Below, piece by piece: positions 32,170 through 41,013 of a stretch of DNA of 64,000 bases. The DNA lies in assembly GCA_017523995.1 (NCBI GenBank), contig JAFWUX010000050.1, positions 23,395-87,394 of the forward strand, read 5' to 3'. This DNA is from Oscillospiraceae bacterium (GTDB taxonomy: Bacteria > Bacillota_A > Clostridia > Oscillospirales > Ruminococcaceae). Each line of letters begins with the position of its first letter. Positions within the stretch are counted from its first letter, which is position 1. Below the pieces are notes generated by a model. It ran no database searches. It was given only the letters and a program-made list of their open reading frames with translations, and was not told the DNA's origin. Both the position numbers and the translations under genes were made by a program.

Positions 32170-34800
32170 ATGAAGCACTATCTGGAAACATGCGAAGCCG
32201 TTTTAGAAGAAGTACAGAGTACACCGAACGGCCTGACTGCAGCCGAGGCGAAAACCCGTCTCGAAACCTACGGCGAGAACAAGCTCGCAGAAGCGCCCAA
32301 GCCGACGCTTGCAGCGCGTTTTTTGGAGCAGATCAAGAACCCGATGATTCTGGTGCTGCTCGCAGCAGCGGTGATCTCCGCGATCACGGGCATTATCTCA
32401 GAGGGCAAGCTCGAAGCCGATGTGTTCATCATCCTGTTTGTTGTCATCGCGAATGCGGTGCTCGGCGTCTATCAGGAGAACAAGGCGGAGGCGGCGATCG
32501 AAGCGCTGCAGGCGATGAGCGCCGCGCAGAGCAAGGTTTACCGTTCCGGCGAGCTGATTGTCGTTCCGAGCGCAGAGCTCGTCCCCGGCGATGTCATCAC
32601 GCTTGAAGCCGGTGACAATGTCCCTGCGGACTGCCGCATCCTCGATGCCGCAGCGCTCAAGGCAGAGGAATCCGCGCTGACCGGTGAAAGCGTCCCGTGC
32701 GATAAGGAGGCATCTGCGCTGGAAGGAACGGAGGTTCCGCTCGGCGACCGCAGAAACATGCTTTACATGGGCAGCAGCATCGCATACGGCAGAGCCGCCG
32801 CGGTTGTTGTCGCAACCGGTATGCAGACCGAAATGGGCAAGATCGCAGGCGCGATTGCAGAGGCTGAGGATGACGAAACGCCGCTGCAGAAGAATCTGAC
32901 GCAGCTGAGCAAAATCCTCTCGTTCGCAGTCCTCGGAATCTGCGTTGTGATCCTCATCATCAGCGTGATCCAGATGTTCGTGCAGAACGGCACGATCACC
33001 CTGCCGGGCTTCCTCAATTCGTTCATGATCGCCGTCAGCCTTGCAGTTGCAGCGATTCCGGAAGGTCTTGCAGCCGTCGTGACGGTCGTCCTTTCAATCG
33101 GCGTGACGAATATGTCCAAGCGCGGCGCCGTCATCCGCAGACTGACCGCTGTCGAAGCGCTCGGATGTGCGCAGGTCATCTGCTCGGATAAGACCGGCAC
33201 CCTGACTCAGAACAAAATGACCGTTGTCGAGGAGCACACCGATAACAAGGAGCTGCTCGCGACAGCAATGGCACTCTGCTGCGACGCCGTCCTCAATGAG
33301 GATGAGAGCGTCACCGGCGAGCCGACCGAGGCAGCGCTTGTCGCCTACGCAAACAAGTGCGGACTGAAAAAATATCAGCTGGATGCAGCAACGCCGCGTG
33401 TCGAGGAGGCACCGTTCGATTCGCTCCGCAAGATGATGTCCACCGTGCATCAGAAGGGCGAGGGCTATATCCAGTATACAAAGGGCGCGCCGGATGAAGT
33501 CCTGCGCTGCTGCACGCAGATTCTTGAGAACGGCAGCGTCCGCCCGATGACCGACGAAGACCGCGCGGAGATTCTGCGTCAGAACAAGGAAATGGCAGAT
33601 AAGGCACTGCGCGTGCTGCTCGCCGCATACCGCGAGATGACCATGCTGCCCGATACCATTTCGCCCGCATCGCTCGAGCATGACCTGATCTATATCGGCA
33701 TGACCGGCATGATTGATCCGGTTCGTCCCGAGGTCAAGGATGCGATCGGTCTCTGCCGCACGGCAGGCATCCGCCCTGTCATGATCACCGGCGACCACAG
33801 AGACACCGCCGTCGCGATTGCGAAGGAGCTCGGCATCCTCGGCGAGGGACAGCGTGCCCTGACCGGCGCAGAGCTCTCCGAAATTCCGGATGACGAGTTC
33901 AACAAGACCGTCAGCAACTACAGCGTCTATGCGCGCGTGCAGCCGGAGCATAAGGTTCGCATTGTCAACGCATGGCGCAAGCAGGGCATGACCACCGCGA
34001 TGACCGGCGACGGCGTCAACGATGCGCCCTCGATCAAGAGCGCGGATATCGGCGTCGGCATGGGCATCACCGGCACAGACGTCACAAAGAACGTCGCTGA
34101 CATGGTGCTGACTGACGATAACTTTGCAACGATTGTCGGCGCGGTCGAAGAAGGCAGACGCATCTACGATAACATCCGCAAGGCGATTCAGTTCCTGCTC
34201 TCGAGCAACCTCAGCGAGGTGCTCTGTATTCTCGTTGCAACGCTCGGTCTCGGCAAACTGACCGGCGGTTCGTTCACAATCTTCGGACCGGTTCATCTGC
34301 TCTGGATCAACCTGATCTCCGACTGTTTCCCGGCTGTTGCGCTCGGGATGGAGCCTGCAGAACGCGGCATCATGAAGCGCAAGCCGCGCAGCAGCGAAGC
34401 CCACATCTTCTCGGACGGCATGGGCATCAACCTGCTCTGGCAGGGCGCTGTGATCGCTGTCCTGACTCTGATCTCCTACGTCATCGGCGCGCAGACTTCT
34501 CCGGAAGCCGGCACGACTATGGCATTCCTGACGCTCTCCGTCTGTGAGATGCTCCACGCATGGAACATGCGCTCGCTCCGCAATTCGGTGTTCACAATGG
34601 AGCACCGCAACCCGATGCTGCTCGGCTCGGTTCTGCTTTCGTTTGTGCTGACAGCGCTTGTCCTGCTGGTTCCGGCACTGCGCGGCATCTTCTCGCTGAC
34701 CGCACTCAGCGGCATGCAGTATCTCTGGGGTATCCTGCTCGCAGCGGCGATTGTTCCGCTTGTCGAGATTGTCAAAGCATTCCGCAGACTCAAAAAATGA
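32170..34800 (+). CDS. calcium-type P-type ATPase
   Basis: 876 residues. The P-type ATPase signatures are complete: [11 protein letters not shown] (actuator), [19 protein letters not shown] (the PEGL of Ca2+ pumps, membrane helix 4), phosphorylated Asp D340 in [33 protein letters not shown] and [13 protein letters not shown]. The N-terminal cation ATPase domain and six C-terminal membrane segments are present. Relatives such as LMCA1 export Ca2+ from the cell; the ion is inferred. The ATG has GAGGGA a few bases upstream. The alpha/beta-hydrolase gene follows after 9 bases, suggesting an operon. Confidence 0.93.
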   Translation: MKHYLETCEAVLEEVQSTPNGLTAAEAKTRLETYGENKLAEAPKPTLAARFLEQIKNPMILVLLAAAVISAITGIISEGKLEADVFIILFVVIANAVLGVYQENKAEAAIEALQAMSAAQSKVYRSGELIVVPSAELVPGDVITLEAGDNVPADCRILDAAALKAEESALTGESVPCDKEASALEGTEVPLGDRRNMLYMGSSIAYGRAAAVVVATGMQTEMGKIAGAIAEAEDDETPLQKNLTQLSKILSFAVLGICVVILIISVIQMFVQNGTITLPGFLNSFMIAVSLAVAAIPEGLAAVVTVVLSIGVTNMSKRGAVIRRLTAVEALGCAQVICSDKTGTLTQNKMTVVEEHTDNKELLATAMALCCDAVLNEDESVTGEPTEAALVAYANKCGLKKYQLDAATPRVEEAPFDSLRKMMSTVHQKGEGYIQYTKGAPDEVLRCCTQILENGSVRPMTDEDRAEILRQNKEMADKALRVLLAAYREMTMLPDTISPASLEHDLIYIGMTGMIDPVRPEVKDAIGLCRTAGIRPVMITGDHRDTAVAIAKELGILGEGQRALTGAELSEIPDDEFNKTVSNYSVYARVQPEHKVRIVNAWRKQGMTTAMTGDGVNDAPSIKSADIGVGMGITGTDVTKNVADMVLTDDNFATIVGAVEEGRRIYDNIRKAIQFLLSSNLSEVLCILVATLGLGKLTGGSFTIFGPVHLLWINLISDCFPAVALGMEPAERGIMKRKPRSSEAHIFSDGMGINLLWQGAVIAVLTLISYVIGAQTSPEAGTTMAFLTLSVCEMLHAWNMRSLRNSVFTMEHRNPMLLGSVLLSFVLTALVLLVPALRGIFSLTALSGMQYLWGILLAAAIVPLVEIVKAFRRLKK

Positions 34801-34809
34801 GGATCACAC

Positions 34810-35898
34810 ATGAGCTCTGAGGCAACACACAGCCGGCCGGCGGCAAAGCTCCTGCTGATTATACTTGCAGCGGTGCTGCTGCCGCTGACCGTTGTGTTTA
34901 TTCTGCACAGCAACCGCCTGAACCGTGAAGCGCGGATTCTGATGGCGCGCGGCTGGCGGTATGCGGCAGCGGACGGCGATTATTCGCTGAGCTATCTTGC
35001 ATCGGGCAATGACGCAGGCGCACACCGGATCATCGCGCTCGCCGATCTCGGCGTCAACGATTACAGCATCCAGCTCCGGAATTTCTGCAGCGCGCTCGGA
35101 GACAGCAATCTGATCGTCTGCATCGACCGCGCAGGCTGCGGCATGAGCATCGACACACAGACGCCGCAGACCGTGGAGCAGATTGTCTCGGATTACCGCG
35201 CCGCGCTGAAAAACGCGAACATCGAGCCGCCGTATGTCCTGCTGCCGCATGCGTTCGGCGGCATCTATGCGGCATACTGGGAGAGCATGTATCCCGATGA
35301 AATCGAGGGCGTGTTCTTTCTGGACGGCACCGTGCCCGACGCAGAGGATGCGGCACCGCAGCCGGAGAAGGCGGCGAAATGCAAGCAGCTGCTCGCACAT
35401 TTCGGCATTCAGCGGCTGAAGAAGTATCCGCTGCCGGTGGGATTCAGCGGCGCAGAAACCCAGAGCGCGCGTTTCCTGAACATCCGCGGTGCCAAGACCG
35501 CCGCGCAGATTTCCGAGCGGCAGCTTGCCGCGGAAAACTGCCGGAAGGTCTCGCAGAGCATCGTGACGAACGATATCCCGAAGGCGTATATCAATGCGGC
35601 ATCGTACAAATCGCCGGAGGACTGGCTCGCCGCCGATGACTGGGCGCGGACATTCCGCAGGCTTCCCGATCTGACAGATGACGCGCGCCGTCAGCTTGCC
35701 GAAGAACAGGTATCGCGTGCCGCCGCATACGAAACGGATATCCTGCAGCCGTATCTTGAACGTCTCGGCAACTGCCGGTACTATGCGCTTTCCGGCGACA
35801 CCTGCATTCACATGCAGAAACCGATGCAGTGCGCTGTTCTGCTCTCGCAGTTTTTTACCGAGATCGAAAGGCAGAGCAAGCCGGTGAATCATGAATAG
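34810..35898 (+). CDS. membrane-anchored alpha/beta-hydrolase-like protein lacking the nucleophile
   Basis: 362 residues. An N-terminal membrane anchor (about 13-35, LLLIILAAVLLPLTVVFIL) precedes an alpha/beta-hydrolase fold: LIVCIDRAGCGMS, then the nucleophile elbow read as VLLPHAFGGIYAAYW. Active relatives have G-H-S-x-G-G here; this protein has Ala at residue 148 (codon GCG at 35251-35253), so it probably cannot form an acyl-enzyme. The C-terminal His region CIHMQKP remains. It may act as a binding or scaffold protein, perhaps for the P-ATPase gene that precedes it by 9 bases. GAGG lies upstream of the ATG. Confidence 0.75.
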   Translation: MSSEATHSRPAAKLLLIILAAVLLPLTVVFILHSNRLNREARILMARGWRYAAADGDYSLSYLASGNDAGAHRIIALADLGVNDYSIQLRNFCSALGDSNLIVCIDRAGCGMSIDTQTPQTVEQIVSDYRAALKNANIEPPYVLLPHAFGGIYAAYWESMYPDEIEGVFFLDGTVPDAEDAAPQPEKAAKCKQLLAHFGIQRLKKYPLPVGFSGAETQSARFLNIRGAKTAAQISERQLAAENCRKVSQSIVTNDIPKAYINAASYKSPEDWLAADDWARTFRRLPDLTDDARRQLAEEQVSRAAAYETDILQPYLERLGNCRYYALSGDTCIHMQKPMQCAVLLSQFFTEIERQSKPVNHE

Positions 35899-35913
35899 AG
35901 AAAAGAATAAAAT

Positions 35914-35952
35914 GCAGCCGCTCCAATCATCGCCAATTGGAGCGGCTTTCTT
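35914..35952. terminator. GCCGCTCC-type terminator between convergent genes
   Basis: CAGCCGCTCCAAT / ATTGGAGCGGCT then TTCTTCTG on the plus strand; it also follows the A-element at 35958 on the minus strand. Confidence 0.8.
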
Positions 35953-35957
35953 CTGTC

Positions 35958-36044
35958 CATATATAAACATGGGGTCTGGGGATAATATCCCCAGCAGGGG
36001 TTTGGGGACGGAGTCCCCATTATCAATCCATCGGAGATACCTTT
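35958..36044 (-). repeat. A-element at the 3' end of the transglutaminase gene
   Basis: Reverse strand: GGTATCTCCGATGGATTGAT, AATGGGGAC, stem GGGGAC-TCC-GTCCCC, AAACCCCTG, stem CTGGGGATATTATCCCCAG, ACCCCATGTTTATATATGG. It begins about 4 bases after the stop codon. Confidence 0.8.
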
Positions 36045-36047
36045 TTC

Positions 36048-38012
36048 TCACAGCAGCTTAGCGACAAAGCGGAGGATCCAGAGGACATCCGAGTGATTGC
36101 GTTCGCCGTCGGCATTGCAGTCTGCGTTGAGTAGTCCCTGCGTGCTGATGCGGACACCGGAATCCTCAGCGACGAGCCGCGCGAGCAGCACTGCATCGGA
36201 GACATCAATATTGCCGTCGAGATTGACATCGCCGCTGCGCGTTGAGACGGGTTCTGCCGTGACCGTTGTGGTGGTTGTTTCGGATGCGGCGGTGGTTTCC
36301 GGCGGAGCAGCTGTTTCCGGAACGGTGGTGACAGGCGGCGCAGTCGGCTCTGTTACAGTTGTGACCGGTTCTGTGACGGTGGTTTCCGCCGCGGTTGTTG
36401 TGATGCGGGCGGTTGTGGTGGTGACGGTTGTAGCCGTGGTGGTTCTGCCGTGACGCCGTGTGGTGGTCTGCACGGTTGTTGTGGTCGGAGCGGTCGCCTT
36501 TGCGGTGCTGGTCTCCGTGACGGTTGTCGGGCGAGCCGTGGTTGTGACGGTTGTGGCGGTTGCCTTCGCGGTGGATGTTGTGCTTGTCACGGTGCTTGTG
36601 AAAGTTGTAGTGGTGGCTGCGGTAGTAGTGGGCTTCGCGGTTGTCACAGTGGTGGTTGTGGATATTGCGGTGGTCTCAGTAGTGGTCTCTGTGGTTTCTG
36701 TTGTTTCCTCCGGCTGTGCAGCGCCGAGCTGAATCGTATGGAACGTCTTGTCGATCGTCAGATTATCCTCAGAGGGATACGCCGGTGCCGCCATGATCTG
36801 ATAGGTCAGCAGCCCGTCCCCGTCGATATACATGCCGTAGATTTCGCCGAGCGCCAGTTCCTCCGCATTGAGCGTGTAGATTTTCGCCGGTGTATTGCTG
36901 TCAAGCGGCATTTCATAGATCGAGGTCGGATCGTGATAATAGACCTTGTCGCCGTAGACCTGCGATGTCACATAGCAGATCGAATAAACGGTATTGCGGT
37001 GGGTGTCCCATCCGGCGGTGATTGTCCGGAGCGGCGTCGCATCCGTGACAGCGCTGCCGCGGCAGAGCGTCGCCTTGACATCGCTTGCATAGCGGATTGT
37101 GGAAGGATCCGCAGCCTTTGCATAAAACCATGTGCCGTCCGGCAGGGGATGCATCGTATCAATGACGGTGCGCCAGGCTGCATTGCTGTAGTCCTCCGAG
37201 GAGCAGACGATCTCTGTCCCGTCAGAAAAGTAGTTCCAGTCAGAGGCGGAATGGTAGGCATCTGCCATCATGAAGGCATCGCTGACGAGCAGATACTGAT
37301 GCGTTGCGCGCCCGAGCATATCCGGCGTGCCGTCATCATAGGTGACATCGCAGTGGTACCATTCCCCGTCGATCTGCACGACATTCCACATGTGGTTCAG
37401 GCTGTCGCTCGTGATCGTATAGCAGGGGATTCCGACTCTGCGGCAGAGCATGCACAGCGCGAGCGCATAGCCCTGACAGACTGCCGAGCCGCCGAGCATG
37501 GCAGCGTAGGCATCCATGATTGTCAGGCTCATGTCATATTCGCAGTGCTCTGCGAGAACATCGTGCAGATAGAGCAGCTTTTCGGCATCGCTCCAGCCGG
37601 GCTGCACCGCTGCGAGCACCTTGTCCATGTAGGCATCCAGCTTTTTCTGCAGCTCCGGAATCTCAGCCGTATCATAATTGTATTCAATGTTGATGAAGTT
37701 GATATATTCCTTGCGGTCGCGGACGGAATAGTATGTGCCGTATTTGAACCCTGAGCTGACATAGAACCATTCTGCCTCAGTATAGAGCGCCTGATAGTAG
37801 AGCTCTGCTGTCTCATCGAGTGTCAGCTTCATGTCTCTGACGGAAACCTGCGTTTCGAGGTTTTCCCATGCGTTGTGAACCCGTGCATCGAACGTCTCAG
37901 CAACGGATGCTTTCGTCTCAACTGCGGAAGCTGTCATCACCGGCTGCATGCACGCGAGCAGCATACCGGCGGAGAGCAGTCCTGCTGTCAGTTTCTTTAA
38001 GGTGGATTTCAT
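36048..38012 (-). CDS. secreted transglutaminase-like protein with C-terminal dockerin
   Basis: 654 residues. Signal peptide (LTAGLLSAGMLLACMQPVMTASA). The transglutaminase/protease-like core has the Cys-His-Asp triad in GGSAVCQGYALALC, SLNHMWNVVQ and YHCDVTYDDG. A long Thr-rich linker (about 440-590) leads to a type I dockerin with two calcium loops (GDVNLDGNIDVSDAVLLARL and LNADCNADGERNHSDVLWIL). The dockerin suggests attachment to a cohesin scaffold. I choose ATG at 38012, 8 bases after GGAGG, not the GTG three codons earlier. Whether it crosslinks or cleaves protein is unknown. Confidence 0.9.
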   Translation of the reverse strand: MKSTLKKLTAGLLSAGMLLACMQPVMTASAVETKASVAETFDARVHNAWENLETQVSVRDMKLTLDETAELYYQALYTEAEWFYVSSGFKYGTYYSVRDRKEYINFINIEYNYDTAEIPELQKKLDAYMDKVLAAVQPGWSDAEKLLYLHDVLAEHCEYDMSLTIMDAYAAMLGGSAVCQGYALALCMLCRRVGIPCYTITSDSLNHMWNVVQIDGEWYHCDVTYDDGTPDMLGRATHQYLLVSDAFMMADAYHSASDWNYFSDGTEIVCSSEDYSNAAWRTVIDTMHPLPDGTWFYAKAADPSTIRYASDVKATLCRGSAVTDATPLRTITAGWDTHRNTVYSICYVTSQVYGDKVYYHDPTSIYEMPLDSNTPAKIYTLNAEELALGEIYGMYIDGDGLLTYQIMAAPAYPSEDNLTIDKTFHTIQLGAAQPEETTETTETTTETTAISTTTTVTTAKPTTTAATTTTFTSTVTSTTSTAKATATTVTTTARPTTVTETSTAKATAPTTTTVQTTTRRHGRTTTATTVTTTTARITTTAAETTVTEPVTTVTEPTAPPVTTVPETAAPPETTAASETTTTTVTAEPVSTRSGDVNLDGNIDVSDAVLLARLVAEDSGVRISTQGLLNADCNADGERNHSDVLWILRFVAKLL

Positions 38013-38083
38013 CTTGCGCACCTCCTCAGGGTAACAGCGAGAACGGATTGGTTTTGATTCAGTCTCATCTTGCCTGCAAGATT

Positions 38084-38112
38084 ATTATATCACAATCAAA
38101 TCGTGATTGTAA
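38084..38112 (-). promoter_or_regulatory. promoter of the transglutaminase gene with operator-like palindrome
   Basis: Reverse strand TTACAA (38112-38107), 17 bases ending TGA, TATAAT (38089-38084). An inverted repeat ACAATCA-N5-TGATTGT fills the spacer, an ideal place for a repressor. Confidence 0.7.
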
Positions 38113-38345
38113 GATGTAAAACGCTGAAATTGTGGATTTGTTTTTGTGCGAACCGTACAAACTGGCTGAATTGTTAGTATAATTTTCAGAAAGCAAGCGC
38201 TCAGGCGGAAAAGCAGCGCCGGATTTCGTTTGCAACGCAAAGTATAAGTACAGCAAAAATATACAAAAAGTTTCGTTTTTCTGTTCCGGAAAATCTGTCT
38301 ATCAAGCGCGATTTTTATGCAAGGAGACAAAGTCTTGCATTCTGC

Positions 38346-38375
38346 TTGCGAAACTTGTATCGTTTGTGCTATAAT
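38346..38375 (+). promoter_or_regulatory. promoter of the leucine-rich repeat gene
   Basis: TTGCGA (38346-38351), 18 bases ending TGC, TATAAT (38370-38375). The rest of the 410-base divergent gap shows no gene; 38380-38400 can pair as TCCCG/CGGGA. Confidence 0.7.
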
Positions 38376-38423
38376 GAAAAATGTCCCGTTATGCGGGAAA
38401 ATAGTGGGAAGGGAATATAAAAG

Positions 38424-40424
38424 ATGAAACAAAAAGCATTCACAGCCATGATGGCGGCTGTCGTTGCGCTGACGGCTGTCAGCAGTACGATGATGCTGCC
38501 GGAGAGAGCGCCGCTCGCGCTGACGGCAGAAGCGGCAGCAGTCAAAGCAGAAGAGCAATCGGTTGAGGGAAAGAACGAGCTCTTCACTTATCTGAAATTT
38601 CCGAAGTCCAAGTATATTGAAATCACCGGCGTCAACACCGCTCCGAGCGGCAAATTCGAGGTGCCGGAGAAGATTGAGGATCTGCCGGTCGCAGTCATTG
38701 CGGACAGTGTCTTTGCAGAGTGCAAGGAGCTGACCGAGCTCGTGCTGCCGGATTCCGTCCGCTACCTGAAAACCGGCGCAGTCGCAAGCTGCCCGAAGCT
38801 GAAAACCGTCAAGCTTTCCAAAAACCTCACCGCGCTCCCCGCAAGAGCATTTGAGTTCTGCAAGGCGCTCGAGAGCATCACGCTGCCGGATTCGTTAACG
38901 GCAATCAACGCATTTGCATTTGATAACTGCACCGCACTCAAAGAGATCATAATTCCGGATCAGGTCACGCTGGTCGGCTCGGCGGCATTCCGCTCCTGCA
39001 CGGCGCTGGAAAAGGTCACGCTCGGCACCGGCGTCAAGGAGCTCGGCAACCAGACCTTCGCAATGTGCTCGAATCTCAAAGAGATCAAGCTGCCGCAGGG
39101 CGTCTCCAAGATCGGCTCGCGCGCATTCGCCGAGTGCATCGCGCTGGGCGGGATTGAAATGCCGGATACAGTCAAGAGCATCGGCTCCGAGAGCTTCATC
39201 GGCTGCGATGCGCTGAAATCCGCAAAGCTTTCCGCCGGTCTGACCGACATTCCGATGTCCGCATTCAGCAGCTGCGATAAGCTCGAAAAGATCGAGATTC
39301 CGGACAGCGTCAAGAACATCGAAACCTATGCATTCTATGCCTGCAGCGGTCTGCAGTCTGCAAAGATCGGCAGCAGCGTCAGCACAATCCGCGATTCCGC
39401 ATTCCAGAAGTGCACCGCGCTGAAGGAGGTCAGCTTTGGCAGTGCGCTGACTTCGATCGGCGCGCACGCATTCCGCGAGTGCAAGGCACTGGAAGCCGTC
39501 ACGCTGCCGGACAGCGTCTCCGAAATCGGCGCCAATGCCTTTACAGCAGATACCGCGCTTGCAGATCTCAAGCTGCCGAAGGATCTCAAGGTTCTGCCGG
39601 CACAGGTATTCTACGGCTGCGGCGCACTGACATCGGTCAAGCTGCCGGAACAGCTTGAGATTCTCAGCGAGGGCTGCTTCCAGAACTGCCAAAAGCTCGC
39701 ATCTGTGACGATTCCCTCGAAGACCTGCAAAATCGCAGCGGATCAGTATCTGTTCTGCAACAGCTATGGCATCTATGATACGATCATCTTCGGCTACGAG
39801 GGCTCGACCGCCGCACAGTATGCCAAGGATTACAAATATAAATTCGAGACGCTCAAAAGCACGGATGCACCGGCTGCCACAACAGCAGCCGTGACCGCCA
39901 CAACCGCAGAGCCGACCACCACGATTGTGACCACCACAACCGCAGAGCCGACCACCACGATTGTGACCACCACAACCGCAGCACCGACCACCACCGTTGT
40001 GACCACCACAACCGCCGCACCGACCACCACCGTTGTGACCACTACAACCGCGGCACCGACCACCACCGTTGTGACCACCACAACCGCAGCACCGACCATC
40101 ACCGTTGTGACCACTACAACCGCCGCACCGACCACCGCAGCTGTGACCACAACAGCTGAGGCAAAAACGAGAACCCGCGGCGACGTAGACGGCGACGGCG
40201 TGATCACCGTCGGCGATGCGCAGCAGGCGCTCTGGGCATATGTCCAGCTGCTTGCGGGCGCAAAGACGCCGCTGAGCCCGGCAGCAGCAAGCGCCGCAGA
40301 TGTTGATATGGACGGCGAGATTACCGCAGCCGACCCGCAGAACATTCTTGCGTATTACTCTGTCAATACGCTTGCGCATTTCAAGATGAGCTGGGAGGAG
40401 CTGCTCAAGTTCCGCGGGAAATAA
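38424..40424 (+). CDS. secreted BspA-type leucine-rich repeat protein with C-terminal dockerin
   Basis: 666 residues. Signal peptide (AMMAAVVALTAVSSTMM and an Ala-rich cleavage zone). Residues about 75-470 are LRR_5/BspA repeats (LTELVLPDSVRYLKTGAVAS, LESITLPDSLTAINAFAFDN and similar). The linker is a run of about seven 12-residue repeats (TTTTAAPTTTVV). The C-terminal dockerin has GDVDGDGVITVGDAQQALW and DVDMDGEITAADPQNILAYY. LRR_5 domains bind proteins or surfaces. Start ATG follows GGGAAGGGA. It is divergent from another dockerin protein, sharing the gap between them. Confidence 0.9.
   Translation: MKQKAFTAMMAAVVALTAVSSTMMLPERAPLALTAEAAAVKAEEQSVEGKNELFTYLKFPKSKYIEITGVNTAPSGKFEVPEKIEDLPVAVIADSVFAECKELTELVLPDSVRYLKTGAVASCPKLKTVKLSKNLTALPARAFEFCKALESITLPDSLTAINAFAFDNCTALKEIIIPDQVTLVGSAAFRSCTALEKVTLGTGVKELGNQTFAMCSNLKEIKLPQGVSKIGSRAFAECIALGGIEMPDTVKSIGSESFIGCDALKSAKLSAGLTDIPMSAFSSCDKLEKIEIPDSVKNIETYAFYACSGLQSAKIGSSVSTIRDSAFQKCTALKEVSFGSALTSIGAHAFRECKALEAVTLPDSVSEIGANAFTADTALADLKLPKDLKVLPAQVFYGCGALTSVKLPEQLEILSEGCFQNCQKLASVTIPSKTCKIAADQYLFCNSYGIYDTIIFGYEGSTAAQYAKDYKYKFETLKSTDAPAATTAAVTATTAEPTTTIVTTTTAEPTTTIVTTTTAAPTTTVVTTTTAAPTTTVVTTTTAAPTTTVVTTTTAAPTITVVTTTTAAPTTAAVTTTAEAKTRTRGDVDGDGVITVGDAQQALWAYVQLLAGAKTPLSPAAASAADVDMDGEITAADPQNILAYYSVNTLAHFKMSWEELLKFRGK
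39894..40150 (+). repeat. 36-base tandem repeat coding the Thr-rich linker
   Basis: About seven in-frame units of ACCACCACAACCGC(A)GCACCG type, period 36, coding TTTTAAPTTTVV. Units differ by a few bases, so the number may vary between strains. Confidence 0.85.
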
Positions 40425-40436
40425 GGTGATCAATTC

Positions 40437-40527
40437 GGTATCGCTTCGCGATGATTGATAATGGGGGCTGCTCGCCCCCAAACCCCTCGCTGGGGATATT
40501 ATCCCCAGACCCCATATTTATGTGTGG
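40437..40527 (+). repeat. A-element after the leucine-rich repeat gene
   Basis: GGTATCGCTTCGCGATG, ATTGATAATGGGGG, stem GGGGGC-TGCTC-GCCCCC, AAACCCCTCG, stem CTGGGGATATTATCCCCAG, ACCCCATATTTATGTGTGG. It starts 12 bases after the stop. Confidence 0.85.
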
Positions 40528-40530
40528 ATA

Positions 40531-40574
40531 GAATGAAGCCGCTCCGGTCAGCGTTGATCGGAGCGGCTTCATTC
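40531..40574. terminator. GCCGCTCC-type bidirectional terminator
   Basis: GAATGAAGCCGCTCCGGTCA / TGATCGGAGCGGCTTCATTC, about 19 pairs. It ends the A-elements on both sides. Confidence 0.85.
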
Positions 40575-40575
40575 T

Positions 40576-40687
40576 ATTTCAACATAAAAATGGGATTCCA
40601 AAGGGCTAATAGCCCTTTGGCGGGGTATGGGGCACAGTTTGCGCAGCAATACTGTAAGCCCCTATTCCAAATCCATCGGAGATACTG
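40576..40687 (-). repeat. A-element, long second hairpin variant
   Basis: Reverse strand GTATCTCCGATGGATTTGG, stem GGGGC / GCCCC holding an inner ACAGT/ACTGT stem, ATACCCCGC, and stem CAAAGGGCTATTAGCCCTTTG with compensatory changes relative to other copies. Confidence 0.8.
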
Positions 40688-40870
40688 ATAAAAAGATGTA
40701 TCCGCTTCGTGGATGCTGTTTATGAATGGGCATCTCTATCGCAGGTGCCCAAGCCCCCGAGCTCTTACTACGCCAAAGGAGTTCCGTGCTCTGCGGAGCA
40801 CGGCTTAGGGCGCTGCCCTAAGAACCCGCGAGCTTTTGAAAAAGCCCGACCAAAACTTTCGATATGTTGT
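40688..40870 (-). repeat. C-element copy
   Basis: Reverse strand: AAAGTTTTGGTCGGGCTTTT, TCAAAAGCTCGCGGG, stem CTTAGGGCAGCGCCCTAAG, stem CCGTGCTCCGCAGAGCACGG, AGCTCGGGGGCTTGGGC, and GCATCCACGAAGCGGATAC at the end. Confidence 0.75.
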
Positions 40871-40881
40871 GCGTCCAAAAC

Positions 40882-40920
40882 AAAGCCGCTCCTATTTGCG
40901 TGAATGGGAGCGGCTTTCTT
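40882..40920 (-). terminator. GCCGCTCC-type terminator of nadE
   Basis: AAAGCCGCTCC and GGGAGCGGCTTT with an A/T flank on both strands; follows the A-element at 40928 on the minus strand. Confidence 0.75.
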
Positions 40921-40927
40921 TTATTCA

Positions 40928-41013
40928 CGTATAAACATGGGGTCTGGGGATAATATCCCCAGCAGGGGGTTGGGGACGGAGTCCCCATTATAAATCATCG
41001 CGGAGCGATACCT
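40928..41013 (-). repeat. A-element touching the nadE stop codon
   Basis: Reverse strand: GGTATCGCTCCGCGATG, ATTTATAATGGGGAC, stem GGGGAC-TCC-GTCCCC, AACCCCCTG, stem CTGGGGATATTATCCCCAG, ACCCCATGTTTATACG. The nadE TAA is directly next to it. Confidence 0.85.

Noticed and set aside
39830..40345. Val/Thr-rich reverse-strand frame opposite the LRR linker
   Set aside because: Mirror of the 36-base tandem repeat; the plus-strand linker and dockerin explain the sequence.
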